DNA from: Flavobacterium sp. 5
GTDB taxonomy: Bacteria; Bacteroidota; Bacteroidia; Flavobacteriales; Flavobacteriaceae
Assembly (NCBI RefSeq): GCF_002813295.1
Contig: NZ_PHUE01000001.1
Span: forward strand, 2,108,001-2,172,000
Direction of reading: 5' to 3'
Length of the DNA stretch: 64,000 bases
Shown: positions 16,859-25,243 of the stretch, piece after piece
How the letters are laid out: the number at the start of each line of letters is the position of its first letter
Position numbering within the stretch: the stretch's first letter is position 1
Translations under genes and position numbers: made by a program
The notes under the pieces: model-generated
What the model was told of the DNA's origin: nothing
The model's database searches: none
What the model saw: the letters and a program-made list of their open reading frames with translations, nothing else

Positions 16859-16945
16859 TATTAAAAAATTATACTCAAAAATAATAAATCTCTTTTTATT
16901 ACTCAATTTTAAACTAGAACAATTATACCTTTTAGTGTTTAATTG

Positions 16946-16963
16946 TACCTTTGGCCAAATATA
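16946..16963. promoter_or_regulatory. Back-to-back -7 elements between plsC copy 2 and rnpA
   Basis: TACCTTTG (16946-16953, forward) and TATATTTG (16956-16963, reverse strand) both match TAnnTTTG and are separated by 2 bp. They face rnpA and plsC copy 2, respectively. Neither has a well-placed TTG, so the call is tentative. Confidence 0.4.
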
Positions 16964-16982
16964 ACAGCGTCTATTTTATAAA

Positions 16983-17384
16983 ATGAACTTTACCTATCCT
17001 AAAAACGAAAAACTAAAAAGCAAAATTACCATTGGATTATTATTTACCAAAGGCAAATCGGTGGCAAAATATCCGTTGCGATTAGTTTATAATACAGGAA
17101 CTTTTGGTGAAGGCGAAAAAATAAAAATTGGTGTTTCAGTTTCCAAAAAATATTTCAAAAAAGCCGTAGACCGTAATTATTTCAAAAGAGTACTCCGCGA
17201 AACGTATAGACTTAATAAACATTTACTGCTGGACAATCTGGATCAGCCTTACTCGTTTATGTTTTTTTATCAATGCAAAGACAAATTGTCTTTTGAAGAA
17301 ATCAACACCAAAACTATACAGTTGTTTGAGAAATTCGTATTGCAGATAAAAAACGAAAAACAACAACCCGATGCGGAAGTATAG
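16983..17384 (+). CDS. rnpA: Ribonuclease P protein component
   Basis: 133 residues, basic. RnpA binds the RNase P RNA and helps cleave the 5' leader of tRNA precursors. The RNR signature region is DRNYFKRVLRETYR (residues 63-76), preceded by KIGVSVSKKYFKKAV, which aligns with the family's central cleft. The usual partner rpmH is not next to it; instead a lipoprotein and a C-terminal protease follow. The ATG at 16983 lies 29 bp after a candidate -7 element. The C-terminal about 15 residues are a variable polar tail. Confidence 0.92.
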   Translation: MNFTYPKNEKLKSKITIGLLFTKGKSVAKYPLRLVYNTGTFGEGEKIKIGVSVSKKYFKKAVDRNYFKRVLRETYRLNKHLLLDNLDQPYSFMFFYQCKDKLSFEEINTKTIQLFEKFVLQIKNEKQQPDAEV

Positions 17385-17421
17385 ACTAAAGCGTCAATTC
17401 TCTTTAGTTTAAAATCTAAAT

Positions 17422-17429
17422 TAATTTTG
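17422..17429 (+). promoter_or_regulatory. Candidate -7 element for the DUF4349 lipoprotein gene
   Basis: TAATTTTG matches TAnnTTTG and ends 24 bp before the ATG at 17454. No clear TTG was found at the expected distance upstream. Confidence 0.4.
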
Positions 17430-17453
17430 TATTTTTAAAAAAATTACCAATCT

Positions 17454-18290
17454 ATGAAATCAAAATTAATAATTGTCTTTGCATTATTTTTCGTCTCACT
17501 AAGTTGCAAAAAAACAGACGCAGCTGCTGAAGAATCAGCTGATATGAAAATGGAAGTGCTTTCGGCACCTGCAAAAGCGATAGTTAGTGATGATGCTAAT
17601 TCCTATGAATCAGATGATACTGAGAATAAAATTCCAGAACAAAAAATAATCAAAACTGGTAATCTTAAATTTGAAACAGATAATTTAGAAACCACTTATC
17701 AGCAAGTTAAATCTGCTGTAATAAAAGGGAAAGCCTTCATACAAAACGATAGTGAAGGAAAAGATTATAATTCGGTTTACAGGAAAGTAATAGTCCGAAT
17801 CCCAAATGAAAACTTTGATGTTTTTATAAAAGATGTTTCAAATGGTGTTTCTTATTTTGACAACAAAGAAATTAACGCACAAGATGTTACTGCCGAATAC
17901 ATTGACCTTGATGCAAGATTAAAAACCAAAAGAAAATTAGAAAACAGGTATTTAGAGCTTTTAGCAAAAGCCAACAAAATGCCTGATATGTTGGCTATTG
18001 AAGCACAGCTTTCAACTATTCGCGAAGAAATTGAAGCAAAAGAAGGACAATTGAAATACCTTCAAAATCAAGTTTCGATGAGCACTATAACAATAGAATT
18101 TTACAAAACAGTCGCTGAAAAAAGTGGCGTAACAATTTCCTACGGAGCCAAAGTATGGAATTCATTTAAGTCTGGGTTTTATAGTATCTCCAGTTTCTTT
18201 TTATGGTTATTAGAAGTTTGGCCTTTTATTATTTTAGCAATACTTCTGTTTTATTTTATTAGAAAACGATTCAAGAAAAAAAACATATAA
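17454..18290 (+). CDS. DUF4349 lipoprotein with C-terminal membrane helix
   Basis: 278 residues. The signal peptide ends in a lipobox with Cys18 (SLSC). An acidic, low-complexity linker (about 20-60) leads into the DUF4349 region: IIKTGNLKFETDNLE, RKVIVRIPNENFDVF, EYIDLDARLKTKRKL, then a coiled-coil-like helix (LAIEAQLSTIREEIEAKEGQ) and QVSMSTITIEFYK. A membrane helix (about 245-270) and a basic tail end the protein. The family is widespread and uncharacterised; the layout suggests an envelope protein anchored at both ends. ctpA follows after 2 bp. Confidence 0.85.
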   Translation: MKSKLIIVFALFFVSLSCKKTDAAAEESADMKMEVLSAPAKAIVSDDANSYESDDTENKIPEQKIIKTGNLKFETDNLETTYQQVKSAVIKGKAFIQNDSEGKDYNSVYRKVIVRIPNENFDVFIKDVSNGVSYFDNKEINAQDVTAEYIDLDARLKTKRKLENRYLELLAKANKMPDMLAIEAQLSTIREEIEAKEGQLKYLQNQVSMSTITIEFYKTVAEKSGVTISYGAKVWNSFKSGFYSISSFFLWLLEVWPFIILAILLFYFIRKRFKKKNI

Positions 18291-18292
18291 TT

Positions 18293-19930
18293 ATGCGTAC
18301 CCTTTTCCAAAAAAAAGTCATTATTCCAGTTGTTGCTTCAGCCTTTTTATTTGTTGGAGTAAGTTTTAAGGACGACTATTTTGAGATTGCCAAACAGTTG
18401 GAAATTTTCACGACTTTGTTCAAAGAATTGAATAAGAATTATGTAGATGAAACAACACCTGCAGAACTGATGAATAATGCTGTCAAAGGAATGCTGAGTT
18501 CACTTGATCCCTATACTGTATATTTTAATGAGCAGGAAGTACTGAAGTTTAAAATTAACAATACTGGTGAATACACAGGTATTGGAGCTTTAATCACTAG
18601 AGAAAATGATAAATTAATTCTGAAAGAACCGTATAAAAATTTCCCTGCTGACAAAGCTGGACTAAAGGCTGGTGACGAAATTATCCAAATTGGTGATACT
18701 CCATTGGCCGATTTCAAGGATGATGCTTCGCAACTTTTTAAAGGTTCTAAAAACACTAAAATTGATGTCAAATATATTCGTCAAGGCAAACCGTATTCGA
18801 CCGTAATTGTATTGGATGAAGTCGAAATCAAATCGGTTCCTTATTTTGCCAAAATCGATGACAAAACAGGTTATATTGTATTGGCTCATTTCAATAGAAA
18901 AGCTTCTACTGAAACCAAAGAGGCATTAGAACAATTAAAAAGACAAGGTGCCGAAAGAATCGTATTAGATTTAAGAGGAAACCCTGGCGGATTATTGAAC
19001 GAAGCGGTAAACATCTGTAATCTTTTTGTAGCGAGAAACGAAATTATTGTTACTACAAAATCCAAAATTGAAAAACATAACAACACTTATAAAACATCCC
19101 AAGACCCAATAGATACAACAATTCCTTTGGTAATTTTAGTAAATGGCCGAAGTGCTTCTGCCTCCGAAATTGTTTCGGGAGCATTGCAGGATTTGGATCG
19201 TGCTGTGGTTTTAGGAAGTCGTAGTTTTGGAAAAGGATTGGTACAAAGACCTGTTGAGTTAACTTATGGAACGCAACTAAAAGTTACTATTTCACGTTAT
19301 TATACTCCATCAGGAAGGTGTATTCAGGCTTTGGATTATGCTCATAAAGACAAAAATGGTGTGGCTATTCGAACACAAGCTAAAAACTATAATGCCTTTA
19401 AAACCAGAAAAGGGCGCACTGTTTATGATGGTGGTGGAATTTTACCAGATATCGAAATGGAAGAAACCAAAACGAGTCCGATAGCAAATGCTTTATTAAA
19501 AAATGATGGCATTTTCAATTATGCAACTAACTATTATTATAAAAATCCAAATTTAGGCACTAAAATTCCAGTAATCACAGATGCGGATTATATGGATTTC
19601 AAACAATTTCTAAAAGCTCAAAAATTTACTTTTGATACCGATACTGAAATTGCCTTGAAAAATACTTTGGCAACAGCTAAAACTGAGAAACTAGATGAAG
19701 CTATTGCTCCAGAATATCAGCAGCTTCTCTTGGCCCTTCAAAAATCGGAGAATGCTTTATTGGATAAAAATCAAAAGGAAATCAAAGGATTACTGCTCGA
19801 TGAACTCATCAAACGTTATCAATATCAAGAAGGACTTTATGATTATTACATTAAAAACAATCCTGAAATCAAAAAAGCAGTTACCATCTTGAATTCAACA
19901 GCAGAGTATAATTCGATTTTAAAAATCTAA
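18293..19930 (+). CDS. ctpA: S41 family C-terminal processing protease
   Basis: 545 residues. A hydrophobic N-terminus (about 8-24) exports or anchors it in the periplasm. Then come an N-terminal helical region, a PDZ domain (about 95-175, AGLKAGDEIIQIGDTPL) and the S41 protease core (about 185-365). The Ser-Lys dyad is visible: Ser289 within GRSASASEI and Lys314 in SFGKGLVQ, spaced 25 residues as in Prc/CtpA enzymes. GNPGGLLNEAVN is the family oxyanion region. A helical C-terminal region (about 430-545) follows. These enzymes trim or degrade periplasmic proteins from their C-termini. The stop overlaps that of the convergent DUF4256 gene. Confidence 0.92.
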   Translation: MRTLFQKKVIIPVVASAFLFVGVSFKDDYFEIAKQLEIFTTLFKELNKNYVDETTPAELMNNAVKGMLSSLDPYTVYFNEQEVLKFKINNTGEYTGIGALITRENDKLILKEPYKNFPADKAGLKAGDEIIQIGDTPLADFKDDASQLFKGSKNTKIDVKYIRQGKPYSTVIVLDEVEIKSVPYFAKIDDKTGYIVLAHFNRKASTETKEALEQLKRQGAERIVLDLRGNPGGLLNEAVNICNLFVARNEIIVTTKSKIEKHNNTYKTSQDPIDTTIPLVILVNGRSASASEIVSGALQDLDRAVVLGSRSFGKGLVQRPVELTYGTQLKVTISRYYTPSGRCIQALDYAHKDKNGVAIRTQAKNYNAFKTRKGRTVYDGGGILPDIEMEETKTSPIANALLKNDGIFNYATNYYYKNPNLGTKIPVITDADYMDFKQFLKAQKFTFDTDTEIALKNTLATAKTEKLDEAIAPEYQQLLLALQKSENALLDKNQKEIKGLLLDELIKRYQYQEGLYDYYIKNNPEIKKAVTILNSTAEYNSILKI

Positions 19931-20490
19931 ACTCTAAGCGAAGCTCGAAATCCTCTTGCCGCGTAGTAAGAATCTGCGCCATTGTGGTAAACGAAAACTG
20001 TTTCGTATCGGAAATCGGCAAAAATGGCTCCGCCAAGTTTTCTAATATCAGCTGGTGTTGCTATCCAGCTGGATGTTTTATTGTCAAACTTTCCTAGCTT
20101 TTGTAAATCGCGGTATTGCTCTTCGGTTAAAAGTTCAACACCCATTACTGATGCTGCTTCCAAAGCGTTGTTTTTGGGCTTGTTTTCTTTTCTTTTATCC
20201 AAAGCTTCGCGGTCATAGCAATAACTTCGTCGACCTGCAGGACTTTCGACGGAACAATCGTAGAAAATATATTCGTTTGTTTTATTGTCGTATCCAACTA
20301 CGTCTGGTTCACCGCCTGATGTTTCCATCTCATTAAGTGTCCATAATTTTTCAGAATTGGCTTCTAGTTTTGCCAGAACGTTTTTCCATTCAAGACCTTT
20401 GTGCCTATCACTGTTTTTTTCAAAACGTGTTTTTAATATTTGAAGTAATTCATTGCTTTTTTCTTGTGATAACTCTTTTTTAACTCCCAT
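19927..20490 (-). CDS. DUF4256 family protein
   Basis: 187 residues, soluble, no signal peptide. It matches the DUF4256 family over its full length: opening helix LLQILKTRFEKN, LEWKNVLAKLEAN, LNEMETSGGEPDVVGY, FYDCSVESPAGRRS and the ending YHNGADSYYAARGFRASLRV. The charged and aromatic motifs suggest an enzyme or nucleic-acid-binding role, but none is established to my knowledge. It is convergent with ctpA and shares its last 4 bp; no terminator separates them. The upstream 284-bp gap holds a large hairpin element. Confidence 0.85.
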   Translation of the reverse strand: MGVKKELSQEKSNELLQILKTRFEKNSDRHKGLEWKNVLAKLEANSEKLWTLNEMETSGGEPDVVGYDNKTNEYIFYDCSVESPAGRRSYCYDREALDKRKENKPKNNALEAASVMGVELLTEEQYRDLQKLGKFDNKTSSWIATPADIRKLGGAIFADFRYETVFVYHNGADSYYAARGFRASLRV

Positions 20491-20664
20491 TCTTGTTAGA
20501 TTTTTATTTGAATTTGCACTTTTTAGTATCGCTATTTTACGCTCATCTCAGTGATTTCATTTATAAGAAAATAGCACTTTCGTAAAATTACAAAAAAACT
20601 TTTTTAACGACCTAAAATCGATTGAGATTGTAAATCATAGCAAAGAAGCCTGATCTTTCTTTTT

Positions 20665-20736
20665 AGCCCTGATCGAAGTGAAAATCCTTTTTATTTTTTC
20701 TTTAAAAATAAAAAGATTGTAACGGAGAGCAGGACT
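20665..20736 (-). repeat. Large imperfect palindrome, terminator-like intergenic element
   Basis: A long imperfect palindrome: A+T-rich inner arms (20683-20699 and 20704-20718, AATCC-T-run against A-run-GATT) sit inside outer arms AGCCCTGA (20665) and AGCAGGACT (20728-20736). It lies 39 bp after the DoxX gene stop and so can terminate that unit. The layout (AGCCC-GA-GAAG...AATCCTTTTT...GGAGAGC-GGAC) recalls a dispersed intergenic element that I remember from other Flavobacterium genomes. Confidence 0.6.
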
Positions 20737-20774
20737 CATCTAACTCAAAATGCCAAGTCTTTCTGCTCCAATAA

Positions 20775-21191
20775 TTATGCGATATTCTTTTGCGAATTCT
20801 TTTTTATAAGAATGCTTAGTGCAAATGCTCCCGCTGAAGCCGTAAAAACAGAATAATCAAGTGGTGCTTTACAGTTTAAAGTAATTGCCATTGATACTCC
20901 AAAAATTAGCAACAGAACACCGCTACATTTGGCTATAAATTCACTTTTGAAATTAGTCAACAACGCAATTGCAAAAGCTATTTCAAGAAAAGTAGCTATT
21001 CCACCAACTATTGAAGCTAAATTATAGCTTAAAAAAGGCATTAGCGAATTTGTATATTTTGCAAAAGCTCCCCAATTACCCCAAGCCGATAGCTCTTTAT
21101 CCCACAAACCAAAACGGTCTGCGACTGCCGATAAAAACCCGATGCTTAATGATATCCTTAAAAACCATTCAATTGTTTTTTCTTGATTCAT
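20775..21191 (-). CDS. DoxX family membrane protein
   Basis: 138 residues with four hydrophobic helices (about 8-24, 50-72, 80-102, 108-128), the DoxX layout. The opening WFLRISLSIGFLSAVADRFG and the FLEIAFAIALL stretch fit the family. DoxX-like proteins are small inner-membrane proteins, some linked to quinone or thiol redox chemistry. Its ATG overlaps the GNAT gene stop by 4 bp (ATGA), so the two are translationally coupled. It is the last gene of the AhpD-like / GNAT / DoxX group. Confidence 0.85.
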   Translation of the reverse strand: MNQEKTIEWFLRISLSIGFLSAVADRFGLWDKELSAWGNWGAFAKYTNSLMPFLSYNLASIVGGIATFLEIAFAIALLTNFKSEFIAKCSGVLLLIFGVSMAITLNCKAPLDYSVFTASAGAFALSILIKKNSQKNIA

Positions 21192-21610
21192 AACTGTTTA
21201 TTAAAATGAAATGCACTTATAGTAAAATTTTCTTTAAAGTAAAGTTTATGCGCATCGGTTCGTGTGGGACCGCTGTCCAATTGTACCGATATACAATTTT
21301 GCTCCTTGGCAATCTCATAAATATGGTTAAGCAGAGTCGAAGCATAGCCTTTTCCTCTGGAATTTTCCAGAGTTGAAAGATCGTCTATGTACAGCATTTT
21401 GCCACAATAGAGCATCGTCCAAATTCGGTAACCTGCTAAAGAAACCACTCTATTATTCTCGAAAATAAATAGAAGTGTATAGCCTTCTTTTTGCATTTCC
21501 TTGATTTGTTGTACAAATTCGTCTTCCTTCAGCATGGGACGTAAAAGAGACATAGCCTCCCAACAGGAAGCTATGTCTTGGTCTGTAATTGCAATTTTAA
21601 TTTCGTTCAT
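21188..21610 (-). CDS. GNAT family N-acetyltransferase
   Basis: 140 residues, one GNAT domain. The acetyl-CoA loop is RGKGYASTLL (about residues 84-93), preceded by the LYIDDLSTLENS strand and followed by helix YEIAKEQNCISVQLDSG. The end AHKLYFKENFTISAFHF is typical. The substrate is not predictable. It starts 4 bp after the AhpD-like gene and overlaps doxX, so all three are one transcript. Confidence 0.88.
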   Translation of the reverse strand: MNEIKIAITDQDIASCWEAMSLLRPMLKEDEFVQQIKEMQKEGYTLLFIFENNRVVSLAGYRIWTMLYCGKMLYIDDLSTLENSRGKGYASTLLNHIYEIAKEQNCISVQLDSGPTRTDAHKLYFKENFTISAFHFNKQL

Positions 21611-21614
21611 TTTG

Positions 21615-22055
21615 TTATTCAGGAATTAATAATGTAGCTTTTCCTATTCTGTTCCAAGCGTTTATACAGGCAATTGCCATAATTGCATGCGAAACTTTCT
21701 CTTCTCCCAAAATCTGAATAGCTTTATCAAAAGTTTCGTTTGAAACACCGTTTTTTGCAATCAAAGTAGTTTCATCGGTCAAGGCCAAAATTACTCTTTC
21801 TTCGTTAGTAAAATAAGGAGAATCTGCCCAGGAATTTAAAGCTAATAAACGTTTGGAGGATTCGCCTCCCGCCAATGCATCATTACTGTGCGATTGTATG
21901 CACAAGGCACAACCGTTGATTAATGATGCGCGAACTTTGATAAGATGATACAGAGATTTAGATAAATTTGTTTCGGTAACATATTTATCTAATTGAATAA
22001 GCGATTGGTATGCGCCTGGCGTTACGGTGTTGATGTCAATTCTTTGTGTTTGCAT
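21615..22055 (-). CDS. AhpD-like / carboxymuconolactone decarboxylase family protein
   Basis: 146 residues, all-helical. The AhpD-type redox motif is present as CALCIQSH: Cys49, Cys52 and His56. This marks it as a likely alkylhydroperoxidase-type thiol reductase rather than a true lactone decarboxylase, which lacks the cysteines. The LIKVRASLINGCALC and ERVILALTDETT stretches fit the family. It is the first gene of a three-gene unit with GNAT and DoxX; an AraC regulator lies just upstream on the same strand. An antioxidant role is inferred from the motif. Confidence 0.88.
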   Translation of the reverse strand: MQTQRIDINTVTPGAYQSLIQLDKYVTETNLSKSLYHLIKVRASLINGCALCIQSHSNDALAGGESSKRLLALNSWADSPYFTNEERVILALTDETTLIAKNGVSNETFDKAIQILGEEKVSHAIMAIACINAWNRIGKATLLIPE

Positions 22056-22080
22056 TTTTTCTTTCGTTTAAATTATAATA

Positions 22081-22107
22081 CAAAACTATGATGAAGGCTT
22101 TCGGCAA
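22081..22107 (-). promoter_or_regulatory. Candidate promoter of the AhpD-like / GNAT / DoxX unit
   Basis: On the reverse strand TAGTTTTG (22081-22088) fits the -7 consensus, with TTG at 22105-22107 spaced 16 bp, slightly short. It lies 25 bp before the AhpD-like start, between that gene and the AraC stop. Confidence 0.45.
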
Positions 22108-22141
22108 AAAATGGACAAAACTTTAAAAATGGTGGACTTTG

Positions 22142-22951
22142 TTATTCGGTCAAAAGTGTACGCAAATGGTCTTTGGCTCTTGTTGCTGTTTGTTTTTTAA
22201 AAAATCTAGAAAAATAGTGACTATCATCAAAACCTAATTTGAAAGCGACTTGCTTCACATTCAGGTTTTCATAGTTAAATAGGCGTTTGGCTTCCAAAAT
22301 GATTAAATCATTTATGAGTTGCTGCGTGGTTTCGTTGGTGTTTTTCTTGGTGATTTCATTTAATTTTTGCTCAGAAATAAGTAATAACTGGGCATATTCT
22401 TTTACGGTGAGACGTTTCTCGAAGTTGTCTCTTATCAAGTTTAAAAATTGCAAAAACAAAGCGTCAGGTTTGTAAAGCGGTCTTTCCTGCTGAATAATTT
22501 TGCATCTGCTTACCTCAATGATCAATAATTTGAGAATAGAATGCAAACTTGTTTCGTATTCAAAGGGTTTGTTTTCTAATTCACTTTTTAATGCATTACA
22601 ATAATCCTCAATTCTGCTTAAACTGTTTTGATCAGATATTTTGATAAGTTCGTTTAATCCGAAATGGCAGTATAAACCGTTGTGGTAAATGAGTTCAACA
22701 GACTTTTCATCTTTACAAAAGAAGTCATACGTGAATTCCAAAATACATCCTTCGCAATTATTGATTTCAATAAATTGATAATATTGTTTTGGTGTAATAG
22801 TCAAAATATAACCTCCACTAATTTCATAAAGCTGATTGTCAATTTCAATTTTTACTTCTCCAGCTTTGCAAAAAATCAATACAAATTTATACTGTCGCTC
22901 GGGCAGATTCATCAGTATAGTTTCGTCAATTAGTTTTAAGTTAAAAGCCAT
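22142..22951 (-). CDS. AraC-type transcriptional regulator
   Basis: 269 residues. The N-terminal part (about 1-160) resembles a cupin-type sensing domain (KAGEVKIEIDNQLYEI, GGYILTITPKQYYQF). The C-terminal part is the AraC double helix-turn-helix: KRLTVKEYAQLLLISEQKLNEIT then LNVKQVAFKLGFDDSHYFSRFF. It lies 86 bp upstream of the AhpD-like gene in the same direction and may control that group; proximity is the only evidence. Confidence 0.88.
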   Translation of the reverse strand: MAFNLKLIDETILMNLPERQYKFVLIFCKAGEVKIEIDNQLYEISGGYILTITPKQYYQFIEINNCEGCILEFTYDFFCKDEKSVELIYHNGLYCHFGLNELIKISDQNSLSRIEDYCNALKSELENKPFEYETSLHSILKLLIIEVSRCKIIQQERPLYKPDALFLQFLNLIRDNFEKRLTVKEYAQLLLISEQKLNEITKKNTNETTQQLINDLIILEAKRLFNYENLNVKQVAFKLGFDDSHYFSRFFKKQTATRAKDHLRTLLTE

Positions 22952-22991
22952 GGATGTGTGATAAAGTTTTGATTAAGAATTACAGTTTTAA

Positions 22992-23438
22992 TTAGCTCTT
23001 AATCATTTCAATATGCGGAATGTCATCTTCAAGATACATTTCACTTGATTGCACAAAACCTAGTTTTTCGTAGAATTTCTTGAGATATAATTGCGCTCCA
23101 ATAGTAATTTGACTTTCGTCAAAATGTTCCAAAATACCAGCAATCGCATTTTCCATCAAATCATGACCCCATTTTCGGTCTCTGTAATCTGAATCTACAG
23201 TTACTCTTCCAATAGAAGCGTTATCAAAAGAAATTCCTGCTTTGAAAAGTCTCGCATGCGCAACAATTTTATCCTCATAAATTCCAAAAAGATGTAATGC
23301 TACTTTGTCCTTTCCATCCAAATCAAGATAAACGCAGTTTTGCTCCACTACGAAGATCTTACTTCGTAATTGAAGTATATCATATAATTCAGTTACAGTT
23401 AATGCCTCAAAAGGCTTTATTTTCCATTCTATAGACAT
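22992..23438 (-). CDS. ElaA-like GNAT acetyltransferase
   Basis: 149 residues from the ATG of MSIEWKIKPFEALTV; in-frame ATGs at 23450 and 23522 would add 4 or 28 residues, the latter hydrophobic and unlike the family. The ElaA pattern is present: LYDILQLRSKIFVVEQNCVY, the ARLFKAG strand, and the acetyl-CoA region DRKWGHDLMENAI. Its acceptor is unknown. It is 40 bp upstream of the AraC gene on the same strand. Confidence 0.88.
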   Translation of the reverse strand: MSIEWKIKPFEALTVTELYDILQLRSKIFVVEQNCVYLDLDGKDKVALHLFGIYEDKIVAHARLFKAGISFDNASIGRVTVDSDYRDRKWGHDLMENAIAGILEHFDESQITIGAQLYLKKFYEKLGFVQSSEMYLEDDIPHIEMIKS

Positions 23439-23529
23439 CTGTGGAATCATTATAGGTTTAATAATATAAAAGTAAAAACAATTTTCAACAAATATAAACC
23501 TCAAAAATAAAACGATTGTCACATAAAAA

Positions 23530-24504
23530 TTAATTTATCTGAACACTTTTAATAATGGATTCTAATTCATGCATATAATCTCGTCTCTCTCTTGAGGGAA
23601 CATAGCAAAATCCTTCTAGGTAAATGATACGTTTATTTTTAGAATCTACTATCAGATAATTTAAAAAGGGGCCAAACATAAAGTTATCTCTCAAACGCCA
23701 AACACCTTTCGTTTCATAAGCTGGTTTGCCGTCAAGAGTAATTTGTGATAAATAAATAGGATATGTTTTGTCAATATAAAGACTAGAACTAGGTTCTTTG
23801 CCTTTTATATACAAAGTCCCTATGGAATCATGAACTTTTATGACTTTCTCTAACACATTATCTTCAGAATTAAAAGTACAAATAGGTAATTGAGTGATAA
23901 GTAAACTGGCACTTCCACTTGGAAACTCACTTTTGAACCAAACAAAACTCTTATTCTTTACTATATAAGAATAGTTTTTAGGGATTTTTAAAGTCAGCTG
24001 AAATTGCTTTTGGATTATTTCTGGATTAAGTATAGAATCATTTAGTAGAATTTGGTGTGCTTTGATTTCACCCTCCTCAATGACCTTAATGATTTGAGGT
24101 GTTCTCTTTTCAATAATCTCCAATAAATCCGAAAGATTTCTTCCTGTTATATGAATTACATTTTGAGGAGTAGCATATTGATTTTTTTTAATTGCAAAAA
24201 GATTCTCTTTCCCTTGTTTAACAACGATAATAGTTCTGCTTTTTGTCACAAAACCTTCCATTACGTCTATGGGATACTGATTTATGTCAAATTGAGGTTC
24301 TTCTTTTGATAAACCTTCAACTGGACTAGCAAATTTATTTCGAATGCTATCGCCAATAATACCATTCCACAACTGATCATCTATAACTATTGAAATAGTG
24401 TTAATCTTGCCTGTTGAAGGTCTGGAACTATTTTCACTTTTCTTAGAGCAGGAAATAAAAAAAAGAGAAAAAAATGAAAAAAAGAAAAAGAAAATTTTAT
24501 TCAT
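23530..24504 (-). CDS. DUF4837 family lipoprotein
   Basis: 324 residues. The N-terminus is a phenylalanine-rich signal peptide ending in a lipobox with Cys19 (FISC) followed by basic and serine residues. The rest matches DUF4837, a Bacteroidota-specific family: SIVIDDQLWNGIIGDSIRNKF, the RTIIVVKQGKENLF stretch, FQLTLKIPKNYSYI, and the WRLRDNFMFGPFLNYLIVD ending region. No function is established. It is the last gene of a reverse-strand unit with the DUF1080 and MltD-like genes; in Flavobacteria this family often lies near a LysM lytic transglycosylase, as here, which hints at a cell-wall-related role. Confidence 0.88.
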   Translation of the reverse strand: MNKIFFFFFSFFSLFFISCSKKSENSSRPSTGKINTISIVIDDQLWNGIIGDSIRNKFASPVEGLSKEEPQFDINQYPIDVMEGFVTKSRTIIVVKQGKENLFAIKKNQYATPQNVIHITGRNLSDLLEIIEKRTPQIIKVIEEGEIKAHQILLNDSILNPEIIQKQFQLTLKIPKNYSYIVKNKSFVWFKSEFPSGSASLLITQLPICTFNSEDNVLEKVIKVHDSIGTLYIKGKEPSSSLYIDKTYPIYLSQITLDGKPAYETKGVWRLRDNFMFGPFLNYLIVDSKNKRIIYLEGFCYVPSRERRDYMHELESIIKSVQIN

Positions 24505-24552
24505 CTATTGAGTAATTTATCATCAAAAATAAAAAAAGGCTTTAGATAAATT

Positions 24553-25221
24553 TTACTTTTCTTCTTTAGAAATACTTTTTAATTTAATATTTCTGAAATC
24601 AATTGGAGAACCTTCGTAATTTAAAGAAATCTTACCTTCCGTTGAAGAAACGTCTGAGCATTCATTTACTAATTTTCCATTCAAAAATTGGACGATTTTC
24701 CCATTGAATGAACGAATTAAAATGGTATTCCATTCACCATAAGGATTTTCATTAGCTGTAAATTTAGGTGAAGTTACACTTGCACCGGCTTCCACCAATT
24801 TCCCATTTACTACTGCTGTTATATTATCTAAAAAAATGAAGTCTCCAGTAGTATTTTCTTTTATCTGAAATTGAATTCCTTTTGGCCAGATGTTGTCAGG
24901 AAAATTTGTTGGTATGTTGTACATGACACCACTATTTTTTTTAGTGTTGTTTTTGTTATATTTTTCTTCAATATTCCATCTAAAATCTAAATGTAATTCA
25001 AAGTTTGTATAACTTTTATTGGTCATCAAATAACCAATATTATCTCCATGCATCCGAATCGTCCCATCATCTGTAAACTCATATACCTCTGAAGGTTTGA
25101 TTCTTTGCTTACTTGCTTTAGTAAAAGCATACCAATCATTCTGTGAAAAGTTTTTTTCGTGTACAGAACAAGAATTTAAAATCAGAAGAAAGGCAATGGA
25201 AAAAAATATTTTTTTAAACAT
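24553..25221 (-). CDS. DUF1080 (3-keto-disaccharide hydrolase-like) lipoprotein
   Basis: 222 residues. The signal peptide ends in a lipobox with Cys18 (LNSC). The mature part fits the DUF1080 beta-sandwich: DWYAFTKAS, GYLMTNKSYTNFELHLDFRW, KNSGVMYNIP, GIQFQIKEN, GEWNTILIRSFNGKI and VQFLNGKLV. The family is related to concanavalin-like folds; some members hydrolyse 3-keto-glycosides. Substrate here is unknown. It lies 22 bp after the MltD-like gene and so is probably co-expressed with it. Confidence 0.88.
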   Translation of the reverse strand: MFKKIFFSIAFLLILNSCSVHEKNFSQNDWYAFTKASKQRIKPSEVYEFTDDGTIRMHGDNIGYLMTNKSYTNFELHLDFRWNIEEKYNKNNTKKNSGVMYNIPTNFPDNIWPKGIQFQIKENTTGDFIFLDNITAVVNGKLVEAGASVTSPKFTANENPYGEWNTILIRSFNGKIVQFLNGKLVNECSDVSSTEGKISLNYEGSPIDFRNIKLKSISKEEK

Positions 25222-25243
25222 TAAGATTCAATTTAAACGAAGC

